A stretch of 64,000 nucleotides of DNA from HdN1 sp964473645 (GTDB lineage: Bacteria; Pseudomonadota; Gammaproteobacteria; Pseudomonadales; Ketobacteraceae). Below, one piece after another: positions 9,231-18,151 of this stretch (position 1 is its first letter; every line of letters starts with the position of its first letter). The position numbers and the translations under genes are program-made. The notes beneath the pieces are model-generated. The model ran no database searches. It was not told the DNA's origin and saw only the letters and a program-made list of their open reading frames with translations. The stretch spans positions 62,001 through 126,000 of the forward strand of contig CAYYPW010000001.1 of the NCBI GenBank assembly GCA_964473645.1, read 5' to 3'.

Positions 9231-9426
9231 CTTAATGCTCCCGTTATTGTTGTTCACAACAGTTTGGTAAGCACCCGCCCTAAAGGCCTGCAATCTCTTT
9301 TTGGCAACTGCGTGCCATCGGGCGATTCTAGCGAAATAGGAGCAGACTTAGATACATAATTGATGGCTTGGAGGGGCGAATTATTAGCGGCGTTATAACA
9401 GAGGCGTCCCCGGCAAAGACGCGCAC

Positions 9427-9457
9427 AAAAAAAAGCCTCGACGAAGCGAGGCTTTTT
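9427..9457 (-). terminator. Rho-independent terminator of the LysM gene
   Basis: Stem AAGCCTCG / CGAGGCTT with a 6-nt loop, extended by A-T pairs. On the minus strand it is followed by a run of eight T. It lies just beyond the LysM gene stop at 9480. Confidence 0.85.
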
Positions 9458-9479
9458 CAGGTTAAAAATGACACAACAC

Positions 9480-10511
9480 TCAAGAAGGATTTTCTACCGA
9501 ATCGCCCACTTTGATGGGTGACTGAGCGCGCAGGATCAAGCCGTAACTGACTTTTTCAAAAGTACGAAAAACAATCAGCACCCCACGACGCTCGTTAGGC
9601 AGTTTCACCAGCTCATGCGTGCGACGGTCTTTCACGATCTCGCCCTGCCCTTTGATGGTCAGCACATCGCCCACACGCAGCTGCTCGCGCTCTCCGCGAT
9701 TGAGCACCACAACATCGTATTGGCTCACGTTACGCACGCCACTGAACACATGAATGATATGGCCATGAATATCGACCGAAGGCGGCTTCGGGTAGAAGAT
9801 GGAATCGACTTTGCGCTCTTCAGTTTCGATCAGGCGATCATCGACGCGAACATCTGACGAGGCAGCGGTAATCTTGAAACGGGCGATATCGCCTTCGTTA
9901 CTCTCGTAACGGGCGGTGCCCAGGTCAACCACCCCAAACCCCAGAAACTCTTTCGTGTCGGGGTCAATGTAGTTTACGCCCTCACGGTAAATGCCATAGG
10001 CGCTGGCCGCTTGCGACCAATCACCGCGCGCATACATATAGTCGCCCGTGCCCATCACGATATGCTGCTCGTCACCGGCCAGCACGTAGGGGGCAGCTTT
10101 CACCTGATCCTGATCCAGCACCCGGTTACCCACCAAAAAGGCGCTGATGGCATCCAGCGGAATCGCGGGTATCGGGGACTCAAGCGGGGTAATCTTGGCT
10201 TTCGGGCTCAGCTTGTAAGTGCCACCACTGGGGCCGCGCACCACGCGCAATCTCGGTTTGCCATCGACATAAATCAGCGTGAGTACATCGCCCGGATAAA
10301 TCAGGTGAGGATTCTCGATCTGTGGGTTGGCTTGCCACAACTCTGGCCAATACCAAGGTTTCTCCAGGAATTTACCCGAAATGTCCCACAGGGTATCGCC
10401 CCGTTTCACGACATACGAATCTGGGTGATCCGGTTTCACTTCCAGCCCAAAGGCTTGCAGGCTCGCACCCAGTGCGCATACGCCCATGAAACGGAGAAAA
10501 GTTTTCATCAT
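9480..10511 (-). CDS. LysM peptidoglycan-binding protein
   Basis: A 343-residue exported protein. The signal peptide spans about residues 1-22 (FMGVCALGASLQAFG). A single LysM domain follows: SYVVKRGDTLWDISGKFLEK at about 32-51, then WQANPQIENPHLIYPGDVL. LysM binds the glycan backbone of peptidoglycan. The rest (about 90-343) is a conserved region of unknown role. The gene is divergent from def, the same arrangement as in Pseudomonas, where this LysM gene neighbours def-fmt-rsmB-trkA. Two adjacent ATGs (10511, 10508) are possible starts. It ends at a strong terminator. Confidence 0.88.
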   Translation of the reverse strand: MMKTFLRFMGVCALGASLQAFGLEVKPDHPDSYVVKRGDTLWDISGKFLEKPWYWPELWQANPQIENPHLIYPGDVLTLIYVDGKPRLRVVRGPSGGTYKLSPKAKITPLESPIPAIPLDAISAFLVGNRVLDQDQVKAAPYVLAGDEQHIVMGTGDYMYARGDWSQAASAYGIYREGVNYIDPDTKEFLGFGVVDLGTARYESNEGDIARFKITAASSDVRVDDRLIETEERKVDSIFYPKPPSVDIHGHIIHVFSGVRNVSQYDVVVLNRGEREQLRVGDVLTIKGQGEIVKDRRTHELVKLPNERRGVLIVFRTFEKVSYGLILRAQSPIKVGDSVENPS

Positions 10512-10664
10512 GACGGGAATCCCTTTATCATTATTTCATCTGATGAAAGGCCGAGGCGACAAGGCCCAGCCTGAATCATATTAGGTTACGCTTAACTATA
10601 GACGCTTTCTGCAAATGCTCGCACGATTTTGCATGCAACCCATCACACAAACGGCACCCACAAG

Positions 10665-11177
10665 ATGGCCCTTCTGGATATTCTCGAATTTCCCGATCCA
10701 CGTCTGCGCACCAAGGCCAAACCGGTCACAATAGTAGACGATGGCATCCGTAAGCTCACACAGGACATGCTCGAAACCATGTATCACGCGCCGGGGATCG
10801 GTCTGGCTGCGACGCAGGTCAACGTGCACCAGCGGGTGATCGTGGTGGATGTATCAGAGGACAAGACCCAGCCCCTGGTATTCATCAATCCCGAAATCAT
10901 TCCGCTCACGGGCGAAAAGGAGTATGAAGAAGGCTGCCTGTCAGTCCCCGGCTTTCATGAAAAAGTGGTGCGCCCCGACATCATCCGCGTGAAGGCGCTG
11001 GATGCCCAGGGTAAGCCTTTTGAAATGGAGTGCTCGGGTCTGCTGTCGGTCTGTCTGCAACACGAAATGGATCACCTCAATGGCGTGTTGTTTGTAGATC
11101 ATATCTCCAAACTCAAACGTGACCGTATCCGCCGCAAGCTGGAGAAAACCCAGCGCGTGGCCGCACCCCGTTCCTGA
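10665..11177 (+). CDS. def: Peptide deformylase
   Basis: A 170-residue cytoplasmic metalloenzyme that removes the formyl group from nascent N-formylmethionine. All three active-site motifs are present: GIGLAATQ (about 45-52), EGCLSVP (about 90-96, metal-binding Cys) and QHEMDHLNG (about 132-140, HExxH-type metal ligands and catalytic Glu). I chose the ATG at 10665 because MALLDILEFPDPRLR is the usual N-terminus; a frame 12 codons longer exists but adds an atypical tail. fmt follows after 9 bp, so the enzymes that add and remove the formyl group are co-transcribed. Confidence 0.97.
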   Translation: MALLDILEFPDPRLRTKAKPVTIVDDGIRKLTQDMLETMYHAPGIGLAATQVNVHQRVIVVDVSEDKTQPLVFINPEIIPLTGEKEYEEGCLSVPGFHEKVVRPDIIRVKALDAQGKPFEMECSGLLSVCLQHEMDHLNGVLFVDHISKLKRDRIRRKLEKTQRVAAPRS

Positions 11178-11186
11178 TCAGGTCTC

Positions 11187-12329
11187 ATGACACCATCACA
11201 CTCCTCTTTGCAGGGCCAACACGCCCTGCCAGCAAACGCACCCATACGCATCGTGTTTGCCGGTACCCCCGAATTTGCTGCCAGTGTTTTGTCGGCACTC
11301 CTTGCATCAACTCAGGCTGCTTTAGCTACAACACAGCCTGCGTCAGCAACAACCTCTACTCATCAGATCATCGCCTGCTACACCCAACCCGATCGCCCTG
11401 CGGGCCGTGGCCGCAAGCTGACCCCCAGCCCGGTCAAGGCACTGGCCGAGCAACACGGTATTGCCGTGTATCAACCGCTCAATTTTAAACAGACCGAAGA
11501 TGTCGAGGTGCTGGCTGCACTCAAGCCAGACCTGATGATCGTAGTGGCCTATGGACTCATCCTGCCGCAGCGAGTACTCGATATTCCGCGTCTGGGTTGC
11601 ATCAATGTGCATGCGTCGTTGTTACCACGCTGGCGCGGGGCGGCACCAATTCAACGTGCGTTAATCGAAGGTGACGCAGAAACCGGCATCACTCTTATGC
11701 AGATGGAGGCAGGTCTTGATACCGGGCCCATGCTGGTGAAAGTCACGACCCCCATTCATGACGATGACACCAGTGGACAATTGCATGATCGCTTGGCCGT
11801 TTTAGGCGCGGACGCCATGGTCGACCTGGTTGAACACATTGCCCGCGTCGGCCTGCCCACTGCGGAGACGCAAGACAATACGCTCGCCACTTACGCCCAC
11901 AAGCTCAGCAAAGAAGAAGGCGAACTTGACTGGACGCAACCGGCCACCCTGCTTGCCCGCAAGATCCGTGGCTTGAATCCGTGGCCGGTCGCATACACTC
12001 ACCTGCAAGGTGAAACCGTGCGCGTGTGGAATGCCCGCGTCGAATCCAACGAGTCTGAAGCGATTGCGAAGCCTAGCCTGCAGTTTGCAGATGCACCCGC
12101 TGGCACTCTCCTGATGGCCGACAAGCAAGGCATCCGGGTAAAAACAGGCGATGGTGTCCTGACCCTCACCGAACTTCAGCTCGCCGGTGGTAAGGCCCTG
12201 CCTGCCCGCGACATTCTCAACAGTCGTGGCGCCCTGTTTGCTGCGGGGCAAACCCTTGGCAATAAAGGAGCACTGGAGCACAGCTTCGGCGACAAGGATG
12301 TCGGCAGTAAAAATGGAGCTAACGCATGA
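11187..12329 (+). CDS. fmt: Methionyl-tRNA formyltransferase
   Basis: Formylates Met-tRNA(fMet) using 10-formyltetrahydrofolate, for translation initiation. Family motifs are clear: IVFAGTPEFAASVL, CYTQPDRPAGRGRK, INVHASLLPRWRGAAPIQ and LDTGPML, then the C-terminal tRNA-binding domain (HKLSKEEGELDW, IRGLNPWPVAYT). At 380 residues it is longer than the usual ~315. The extra length comes from an Ala/Thr-rich insertion of about 20 residues between the first beta strand region and QPDRPAGRG, a longer N-terminus, and a polar C-terminal tail. It overlaps rsmB by 4 nt (ATGA). Confidence 0.96.
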   Translation: MTPSHSSLQGQHALPANAPIRIVFAGTPEFAASVLSALLASTQAALATTQPASATTSTHQIIACYTQPDRPAGRGRKLTPSPVKALAEQHGIAVYQPLNFKQTEDVEVLAALKPDLMIVVAYGLILPQRVLDIPRLGCINVHASLLPRWRGAAPIQRALIEGDAETGITLMQMEAGLDTGPMLVKVTTPIHDDDTSGQLHDRLAVLGADAMVDLVEHIARVGLPTAETQDNTLATYAHKLSKEEGELDWTQPATLLARKIRGLNPWPVAYTHLQGETVRVWNARVESNESEAIAKPSLQFADAPAGTLLMADKQGIRVKTGDGVLTLTELQLAGGKALPARDILNSRGALFAAGQTLGNKGALEHSFGDKDVGSKNGANA

Positions 12330-13762
12330 CCCAAGCTGCCCAAGTACGCGCCAACGCCGCCCAAGTATTAATGCAGGTGTTACCCCTCGGCAATCGCAAA
12401 GACACTGCTCTGCGAGCACTCAACGATGTGTTGCCGTATGCGCAGGAACGCCTGCCCGAGCTCGACCGTAAACTGATACAAGAGCTTTGCTACGGCGTGT
12501 GCCGCTGGTATACGCGCCTCGATAAATTACTCTCGCAACTGCTGGAACACCCCCTCAAAGCCCGCGACGAAGATCTGCATGCCTTGCTGTTGGTGGGCCT
12601 CTATCAGTTGTTTTACATGCGCATCCCCGACCATGCCGCCATCAGTGAAACGGTCGAAGCCGGCCGCCAGCTCGGCAAAACCTGGGCAGTAAAATTATTA
12701 AATGGCGTGCTTCGCCGTGCGCAACGCGAAAAAACCACGCTGGAGAGCCAACTGCCCACCAGCGAAGCACTCGCCACCGCGCACCCTCAGTGGCTGATTG
12801 ATGCGCTCAAAGCGGCGTGGCCAGAACATTTGCATGGCATCCTGCAGGCCAACAACCAGCAGGCGCCCCTCACCTTACGCGTGAATCTGCGCAAAGTGAG
12901 TCGTGAGCAGTACATGGCTGCACTGCGCGAACGCAATATCACCGCCAGCCTCTGCGATCTTTCGCCTGCAGGCATTCGCCTGGAGCGCTCGCACAACGTG
13001 CCGCAACTGCCGGGGTATGACGAGGGCTGGTTCTCGGTACAGGATGAAGCCGCGCAATTGGCAGCGGTATTATTGGGCCCGCAACCCGGTGAACGCATCC
13101 TCGATGCCTGTGCCGCCCCTGGTGGCAAAACCACCCACCTGCTGGAAATGGCCGATATCGAGTGTATTGCCATCGATGTCGACGAACACCGCTGCGCGCG
13201 CATTCACGAAAATCTAAATCGCCTGGGCCTGACCGCTACCGTCCAGGCGCTGGGGTTGGAGGCCTTCGCCGCGCAAGCAGACGTCGGTTGGTTTGATCGT
13301 ATCCTGCTGGATGTACCCTGCTCTGCCACCGGCATCATTCGACGCCACCCCGACATTAAATGGCTGCGACGCCGCACCGATATCAACACACTGGCAGAAC
13401 AACAGTTGCAATTGCTGCATACCGCCTTCAGGCTGCTGAAACCCGGCGGCACCCTGCTTTACAGCACCTGCTCGGTGCTGCCGCAAGAAAACGAGCGCGT
13501 CATACTCAAATTTCTCAAGGAAAATACTGAAGCCAGTCTGGCGCCGATGCCCCTGGCCGGAGTACCGAACGACAGTGTGGGGCAAGCCGCCGCAGGGCGA
13601 CAATTGTTTCCGACCGCCCATGGCCATGACGGATTTTTTTATGCCTGTTTGATTCGTGGCAGTGCCAGCGGCGATTCGATCAGCCATGCTACCTCGCAAG
13701 AGCCAGTAGACAGCCCCCGTCCAGAGGCTGCCGCTGCGACCAACGAAGGATTGATTGTATGA
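12326..13762 (+). CDS. rsmB: 16S rRNA m5C967 methyltransferase
   Basis: A 478-residue SAM-dependent methyltransferase for C967 of 16S rRNA. An N-terminal NusB-like RNA-binding domain (about 1-140) precedes a linker and the Rossmann methyltransferase domain: ILDACAAPGGKTTHL (SAM binding, about 255), IAIDVDEHR, LLDVPCSATGIIRRHP (about 330) and YSTCSVLPQENE (about 385), the last two carrying the paired cysteines of the family. A polar tail of about 35 residues follows the conserved end GHDGFFYACLI. It overlaps fmt and trkA by 4 nt on each side, implying translational coupling across fmt-rsmB-trkA. Confidence 0.96.
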   Translation: MTQAAQVRANAAQVLMQVLPLGNRKDTALRALNDVLPYAQERLPELDRKLIQELCYGVCRWYTRLDKLLSQLLEHPLKARDEDLHALLLVGLYQLFYMRIPDHAAISETVEAGRQLGKTWAVKLLNGVLRRAQREKTTLESQLPTSEALATAHPQWLIDALKAAWPEHLHGILQANNQQAPLTLRVNLRKVSREQYMAALRERNITASLCDLSPAGIRLERSHNVPQLPGYDEGWFSVQDEAAQLAAVLLGPQPGERILDACAAPGGKTTHLLEMADIECIAIDVDEHRCARIHENLNRLGLTATVQALGLEAFAAQADVGWFDRILLDVPCSATGIIRRHPDIKWLRRRTDINTLAEQQLQLLHTAFRLLKPGGTLLYSTCSVLPQENERVILKFLKENTEASLAPMPLAGVPNDSVGQAAAGRQLFPTAHGHDGFFYACLIRGSASGDSISHATSQEPVDSPRPEAAAATNEGLIV

Positions 13763-15132
13763 AGATCATCATACTCGGGGCGGGTCAGGTCGGTGGCACG
13801 CTTGCCGCCAACCTCGCCAGCGAACGTAACGACATCACGGTGATCGATACCAATACCGAACGCCTGCAATACCTGCAGGAACGTTACGATATTCGCACCC
13901 TCAATGGTCAGGCATCCCACCCCAGCGTGTTAAGACAGGCAGGCGCGGACGACGCCGACATGCTGATTGCCGTGACCAACAGCGATGAAATCAATATGGT
14001 CGCGTGCCAGGTCGCGTATCTACTGCACCGCACACCCACCAAGATCGCTCGCGTGCGCTCCTCGCACTATTTAAACCGTGCAGCGTTGTTCGGGCCGGAA
14101 GGCTTTCCGATCGATGTCATCATCAGCCCCGAGCAAGTCGTTACCAACTATATTCGCCGGTTGATTGAGTATCCTGGGGCGCTGCAGGTGCTGGATTTTG
14201 CCGATGGCAAAGCGCAATTGGTAGCGGTGCGCGCGCTCTATAACGGCCCCCTTGTAGGGCGTGAACTGCGATTCCTGCGCCAGCATATGCCAAATATCGA
14301 TACGCGAGTGGCGGCCATTTTTCGGCGTGATAGGCCCATTCTGCCCGAGGGCAATACCGTTATCGAGTTGGACGACGAAGTATTCTTCATCGCCGCGCGC
14401 AATCACATACGTGCCGTTATGAATGAGTTGCGAGGGCCGGAGCATAATTACCGTAAAATTATTATTGCGGGTGGCGGCAACATCGGCGAACGGTTGGCGG
14501 AATCGATCGAAAGTCGCTATCAAGTAAAAGTGATTGAGCACAATCAGAATCGCTGTAATTATCTGGCGCAGCGCTTGAGCAACACGGTGGTGATACGCGG
14601 TAATTCCTCCGATCAGGATTTGCTGCTGGAAGAAAACGTCGAAGATGCCGATCTGTTTTTGGCAGTCACCAATGACGACGAAGCCAACATCATGTCATCC
14701 ATGCTGGCGAAACGCCTGGGCGCTCGCAAAGTCATGGCGCTCATCAACAACCCGGCGTATGTAGATCTGGTACAAGGTGGCGAGATCGATATCGCCATTT
14801 CACCGCAACAAGCCACCATCGGCAGCCTGCTCACACACGTGCGGCGTGGCGATGTGGTGAACGTGCATTCACTGCGACGCGGCGCGGCCGAAGCCATTGA
14901 GGCCATTGCCCACGGGGATGCACGATCGTCCAAAGTCGTGGGTAAGGCGATTGGCGATGTGGACCTGCCCGATGGCACGACCATCGGCGCCATTGTGCGC
15001 AACGATCAGGTCATCATTGCCCATGACGATGTAGTCATTCAGAGTGATGATCACGTGATTCTGTTTTTGGTCGACAAGCGGCGCATTGCCGATGTTGAAA
15101 AGCTGTTCCAGGTCGGGATTACCTTTTTCTAG
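13759..15132 (+). CDS. trkA: Trk potassium transporter NAD-binding subunit
   Basis: A 457-residue peripheral membrane protein that gates the TrkG/TrkH potassium channel. Two RCK modules are seen, each with a Rossmann nucleotide-binding motif: IILGAGQVGGTLA at the N-terminus and IIAGGGNIGERLAES near residue 235. Each is followed by a TrkA-C subdomain (RALYNGPLVGRELRFL; GKAIGDVDLPDGTTIGAIVR). Its length equals that of typical TrkA. The ATG overlaps the rsmB stop by 4 nt. A long hairpin lies 7 bp after the stop. The channel subunit gene is not in this window. Confidence 0.96.
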   Translation: MKIIILGAGQVGGTLAANLASERNDITVIDTNTERLQYLQERYDIRTLNGQASHPSVLRQAGADDADMLIAVTNSDEINMVACQVAYLLHRTPTKIARVRSSHYLNRAALFGPEGFPIDVIISPEQVVTNYIRRLIEYPGALQVLDFADGKAQLVAVRALYNGPLVGRELRFLRQHMPNIDTRVAAIFRRDRPILPEGNTVIELDDEVFFIAARNHIRAVMNELRGPEHNYRKIIIAGGGNIGERLAESIESRYQVKVIEHNQNRCNYLAQRLSNTVVIRGNSSDQDLLLEENVEDADLFLAVTNDDEANIMSSMLAKRLGARKVMALINNPAYVDLVQGGEIDIAISPQQATIGSLLTHVRRGDVVNVHSLRRGAAEAIEAIAHGDARSSKVVGKAIGDVDLPDGTTIGAIVRNDQVIIAHDDVVIQSDDHVILFLVDKRRIADVEKLFQVGITFF

Positions 15133-15138
15133 GGCAGC

Positions 15139-15179
15139 CTGACATTAACAGCGGCCATAAGTGGCGCTGTTAATGTCAG
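15139..15179 (+). terminator. Long hairpin downstream of trkA
   Basis: A 14-bp perfect stem (CTGACATTAACAGC / GCTGTTAATGTCAG), extended inwards by GCCA / TGGC with one bulged G. No T-run follows. Likely the 3' end or stabiliser of the def-fmt-rsmB-trkA transcript. Confidence 0.6.
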
Positions 15180-15379
15180 CACGCCTCCTCTGACCAACAG
15201 TGGTAGCGCCAATAAAGCCTTATTTTTAATGGAATTATAAATCAGCAATTCCTTCATGAAATAAAATCTCATCCCCCCTACCGTAGCGATTAATTCCAAA
15301 TCAGGGACTCGCAATTCACAAGCGGAGGGAAATAAAAATGCCATTCTATTTATCCTTAAAAAGCTGGACGCGCATACCC

Positions 15380-15540
15380 AACCCTTCCTGATAACTCATA
15401 CAGCCAAAAGAATGTGCCTACCATGGCGTTGTGATCTCCACTTATGTGCCTACCTCTAGCAGTGGTTCTAAACCATTACCCCCGAAAAGAAGTAGGTTTG
15501 CATCGCCTGCAGGCTAATCCCCTGCAGGCATTTTTATTTT
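15380..15540 (+). ncRNA. Possible small RNA ending at an orphan terminator
   Basis: A strong intrinsic terminator (15505-15540) lies more than 370 bp after trkA, which already has its own hairpin, and more than 270 bp before the next gene, with no open frame ahead of it. This suggests a short plus-strand transcript. Inside it, GCCTACC occurs twice and could pair partly with AGTAGGT at 15491. The 5' end is a guess, and I do not recognise an RNA family. Confidence 0.3.
15505..15540 (+). terminator. Rho-independent terminator
   Basis: GCCTGCAGG / CCTGCAGGC perfect 9-bp stem with a 7-nt loop, followed by ATTTTTATTTT. Confidence 0.85.
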
Positions 15541-15812
15541 GTTAAAGCCCCGCAAAATCATCAAATAATTCATGCGCAGCCCCGGCGCACATATTTTTCC
15601 AAAAATAATGTGGCACGTTAATGCAGCAAAAAAGGCACGTCTGTCTGAATAGCTTAAATTCCGCTGCAAAACCGTGATGCGTTACAAAAAAGCAACAGGG
15701 AATTCCGACAAATAACGGTAGACTTTTTCACGTGGGATGTTTTGTCGGTCAGTTAGACAATTGCCGCATTGAGGAGATTTTAGTTTTTTCTTTTTTACGT
15801 CAGGCAAAATAA

Positions 15813-16595
15813 ATGAACAAGAAAGCCATCATATATGCGACGGGAGATAGGGGTGTCTACGTCGGCCGACTGGAACGACAATTTCGTCGCGCAAGCGTTC
15901 CTTCTTCGTTGCTCGTTTCACTCGAGGATGATCTCGAATTGGTTGATCCAATTCGGCGTGATCGCGTAAAAGGAAAAAGCTTTCTGATTCCCGCAGGAAT
16001 GAACCTTGAAGTCGAAACCCACGGCGCGAATGTCGCCCTGTTCTTTCTCGACGGCATGGGCACCGATATGGCGCGACTGCAGCCGCTAATGAAGGGCGTT
16101 ACGCATTTTGGCGACCAATATTGTTTTAGCGGTATCGGTGGAGAATCCGATGTCGTTGAATTTGCCAACATTCTTCGCAACAATCGCCCCTCACTCACCA
16201 CCGCTGAACATATCGTTGAAGAATGGTTCTCGCACCCGTCGCGTGCATCAGCGCCGCCGGATCCGCGCATCATGAAAGCAGTGCAATTGATCAAGGACAA
16301 TTACGACCAGAATGTATCGGTGGAATGGATCGCGCGTGAAGTGGGGCTTTCGGTGCCACGTCTTGTACAATTATTCAAGCAAGTCACCGGCTCCCCCATT
16401 CGACGTTTTCGCTTGTGGCACCGCATATTTGTGACTGCCGCCAAACTCACCGAAGGCTGCGCCCTCACCGAAGCCGCATTGGCGGCAGGTTTTTCGGATT
16501 ATGCGCAATTCTCCCGCACGTATCGGGAGCTAGCAGGTGCGAATCCATCGGAAGCCCGCGACAACACTGAAATCCGCCTCACTGGCTATATTTGA
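15813..16595 (+). CDS. AraC-family transcriptional regulator
   Basis: A 260-residue regulator. The N-terminal ~140 residues are a poorly conserved sensing region of cupin-like beta pattern. The C-terminal ~100 residues are the double helix-turn-helix of AraC/XylS proteins: IKDNYDQNVSVEWIAREVGL and LVQLFKQVTGSPIRRFR, then LTEAALAAGFSDYAQFSRTY, ending with the typical GANPSEAR. It stands alone between a long gene-free stretch and a lipoprotein gene. The ligand and targets are unknown. Confidence 0.88.
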   Translation: MNKKAIIYATGDRGVYVGRLERQFRRASVPSSLLVSLEDDLELVDPIRRDRVKGKSFLIPAGMNLEVETHGANVALFFLDGMGTDMARLQPLMKGVTHFGDQYCFSGIGGESDVVEFANILRNNRPSLTTAEHIVEEWFSHPSRASAPPDPRIMKAVQLIKDNYDQNVSVEWIAREVGLSVPRLVQLFKQVTGSPIRRFRLWHRIFVTAAKLTEGCALTEAALAAGFSDYAQFSRTYRELAGANPSEARDNTEIRLTGYI

Positions 16596-16807
16596 TCCCA
16601 TCCAGGCTGGCCCGCCTTCTACACCCCTGATTTACCAGTATAAATGGAGCCGGATTGCCCAAAACGGGACCTCACCCGCCACGCTGCAGCCCCACCCGGC
16701 TAAGCTCGTTCACAAATCGCTACGATTTGGCACTGAAGAGTCAGTAAGTTTTCACTTAACATGGAGCGATCAAATTTCCGACAAAAACAACCTCAAAACG
16801 GAACCCT

Positions 16808-18055
16808 ATGAAGCTCAAAGCGCTAGCTCTCGCCACCGCTACTCTCGCCCTCGCAGCCTGCGGCAAAACCCTGCTCTGGAAGACAACCCTCGCTGACGCC
16901 AGCCTGACCGGCGCACCGCTTGCGCTCGTGACCGACAGCAGCAATGCCAGCTACCAGCTCTACCCCATCGGCACCACCTTGCAATTGCGCAAACTCGACG
17001 CCAATGGCGTGCAGCAGTGGACGGTACCCGTGGATGACAGTGTCGCAGACGCCAGTGGCGCCTCTGCCTTGAAAACGACCAGCACCGGCGTTGCTGTCGG
17101 CTATGGCACTGGCACTACCGCAGCCTATGTCGCCAGCTTTGATGCCAACGGGGTAGCACTCTGGCGCAGCGATCTTGGCACCCACACTGCCGAATCAATC
17201 GCTGATATGGTGGTTGGCGGCGATGACAGTGTCACCGTCTCGATCAAACTGGCCGCCGGCCGCAGCAACACGCTGCGCCTCAGTGCCAGTGGCGCGATCG
17301 CCTGGGACAAGACCATGCCCAACTGTTCGCTCAACCTGTTCTGTGCACCTTCGCTTGCCCTCAACAATGACGGCCTGTTACTACAAACCCTGGCAGAAGG
17401 CACCGGCACCAAGAGTTATCTGATCGACAGCGCTGGCAACACGCTATGGTCGAAAACCCGCAGCACAGGTATCAGCCTCTCAGGTGTATCTGCCAACCCG
17501 ATTACCCCCACGGCCAATGGCTTTGTCGTCACCCACGCGTTCACCACCTGGGAATATGATCTTAGCGGCAATCTGCGCTGGAGCACCGCTTTCGGCGGCA
17601 CCACTGCCGTCGCGCTCGATGCAACGACGGGCACGCTGTTCGTACCCAACGGCGCCAAAATTACCAAGCTTGATGCCAACGGCACTTTTGTGTCGGAGCA
17701 GGAGTTGCTGAATCAGCAAGTCATCAGCCAGCTGGAGTGGAAAGACAGCATCCAACGCCTAGTGGTGTTGAGCCAATACGTGACTCAGACCTCGGTGATC
17801 ATTGGCCAGGTATCGGCCACTGCAGGCGCATCGTTATGGATTTTCGACGCCACCGGCAAACAGGTAGCTAAATATAACGGCACGAATACGATCACCACGG
17901 GTACCGACTGCAATCCTTTCCCGACCTGTAATACGATAGACACCACCTACGGTGATCAATGGACAAAATTTGCGACCACCAGCAACCGCATGGTAGTGTT
18001 ATCAGGCATGGTGCAAAACGCCGAGCGTTATGCCACGGCTTACAATATCAAGTAA
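16808..18055 (+). CDS. PQQ-propeller-like lipoprotein
   Basis: A 415-residue lipoprotein: the signal peptide ends LALAAC, followed by GKTLLWKTTL. The rest is a chain of blades with W-containing strands such as LRKLDANGVQQWTVPV, ASFDANGVALWRSDLG and LSASGAIAWDKTM, resembling PQQ/BamB-like beta-propellers but without the strict PQQ enzyme residues. It ends TAYNIK. A second protein of the same design is at 25084-26457 and ends AYPLK. Such propellers usually act as scaffolds or binding proteins. The role here is unknown. It is followed by a good terminator. Confidence 0.75.
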   Translation: MKLKALALATATLALAACGKTLLWKTTLADASLTGAPLALVTDSSNASYQLYPIGTTLQLRKLDANGVQQWTVPVDDSVADASGASALKTTSTGVAVGYGTGTTAAYVASFDANGVALWRSDLGTHTAESIADMVVGGDDSVTVSIKLAAGRSNTLRLSASGAIAWDKTMPNCSLNLFCAPSLALNNDGLLLQTLAEGTGTKSYLIDSAGNTLWSKTRSTGISLSGVSANPITPTANGFVVTHAFTTWEYDLSGNLRWSTAFGGTTAVALDATTGTLFVPNGAKITKLDANGTFVSEQELLNQQVISQLEWKDSIQRLVVLSQYVTQTSVIIGQVSATAGASLWIFDATGKQVAKYNGTNTITTGTDCNPFPTCNTIDTTYGDQWTKFATTSNRMVVLSGMVQNAERYATAYNIK

Positions 18056-18079
18056 GCCGCACACATATTTGCATTGTCA

Positions 18080-18110
18080 CAACGGGCGCTTTGGCGCCCG
18101 TTGTTGTTTT
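18080..18110 (+). terminator. Rho-independent terminator
   Basis: CAACGGGCGC / GCGCCCGTTG perfect 10-bp stem with a 4-nt loop, followed by TTGTTTT, 24 bp after the propeller-lipoprotein stop. Confidence 0.85.
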
Positions 18111-18151
18111 CGCATTCCATGTTTTGCTTTCCACTTTTTAGGGGCTTGCAC

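Larger units (their letters stand above)
15180..15812. other. Gene-free stretch with one orphan terminator
   Basis: About 630 bp between trkA and the AraC-type gene. I see no convincing coding frame. It contains a repeated 11-mer ATGTGCCTACC (15412 and 15444) and an intrinsic terminator at 15505-15540. The A/T-rich part from 15720 to 15812 probably holds the promoter of the AraC gene. Confidence 0.6.

Noticed and set aside
10011..10574. 187-residue plus-strand frame over the LysM gene
   Set aside because: Antisense shadow of a well-supported LysM gene.
15129..15344. 71-residue minus-strand frame after trkA
   Set aside because: It is made largely of the trkA terminator hairpin and has no ribosome site or family features.
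15460..15480. tRNA T-arm (TGGTTCTAAACCA)
   Set aside because: No acceptor, D or anticodon arm can be built around it; it is a short chance hairpin.
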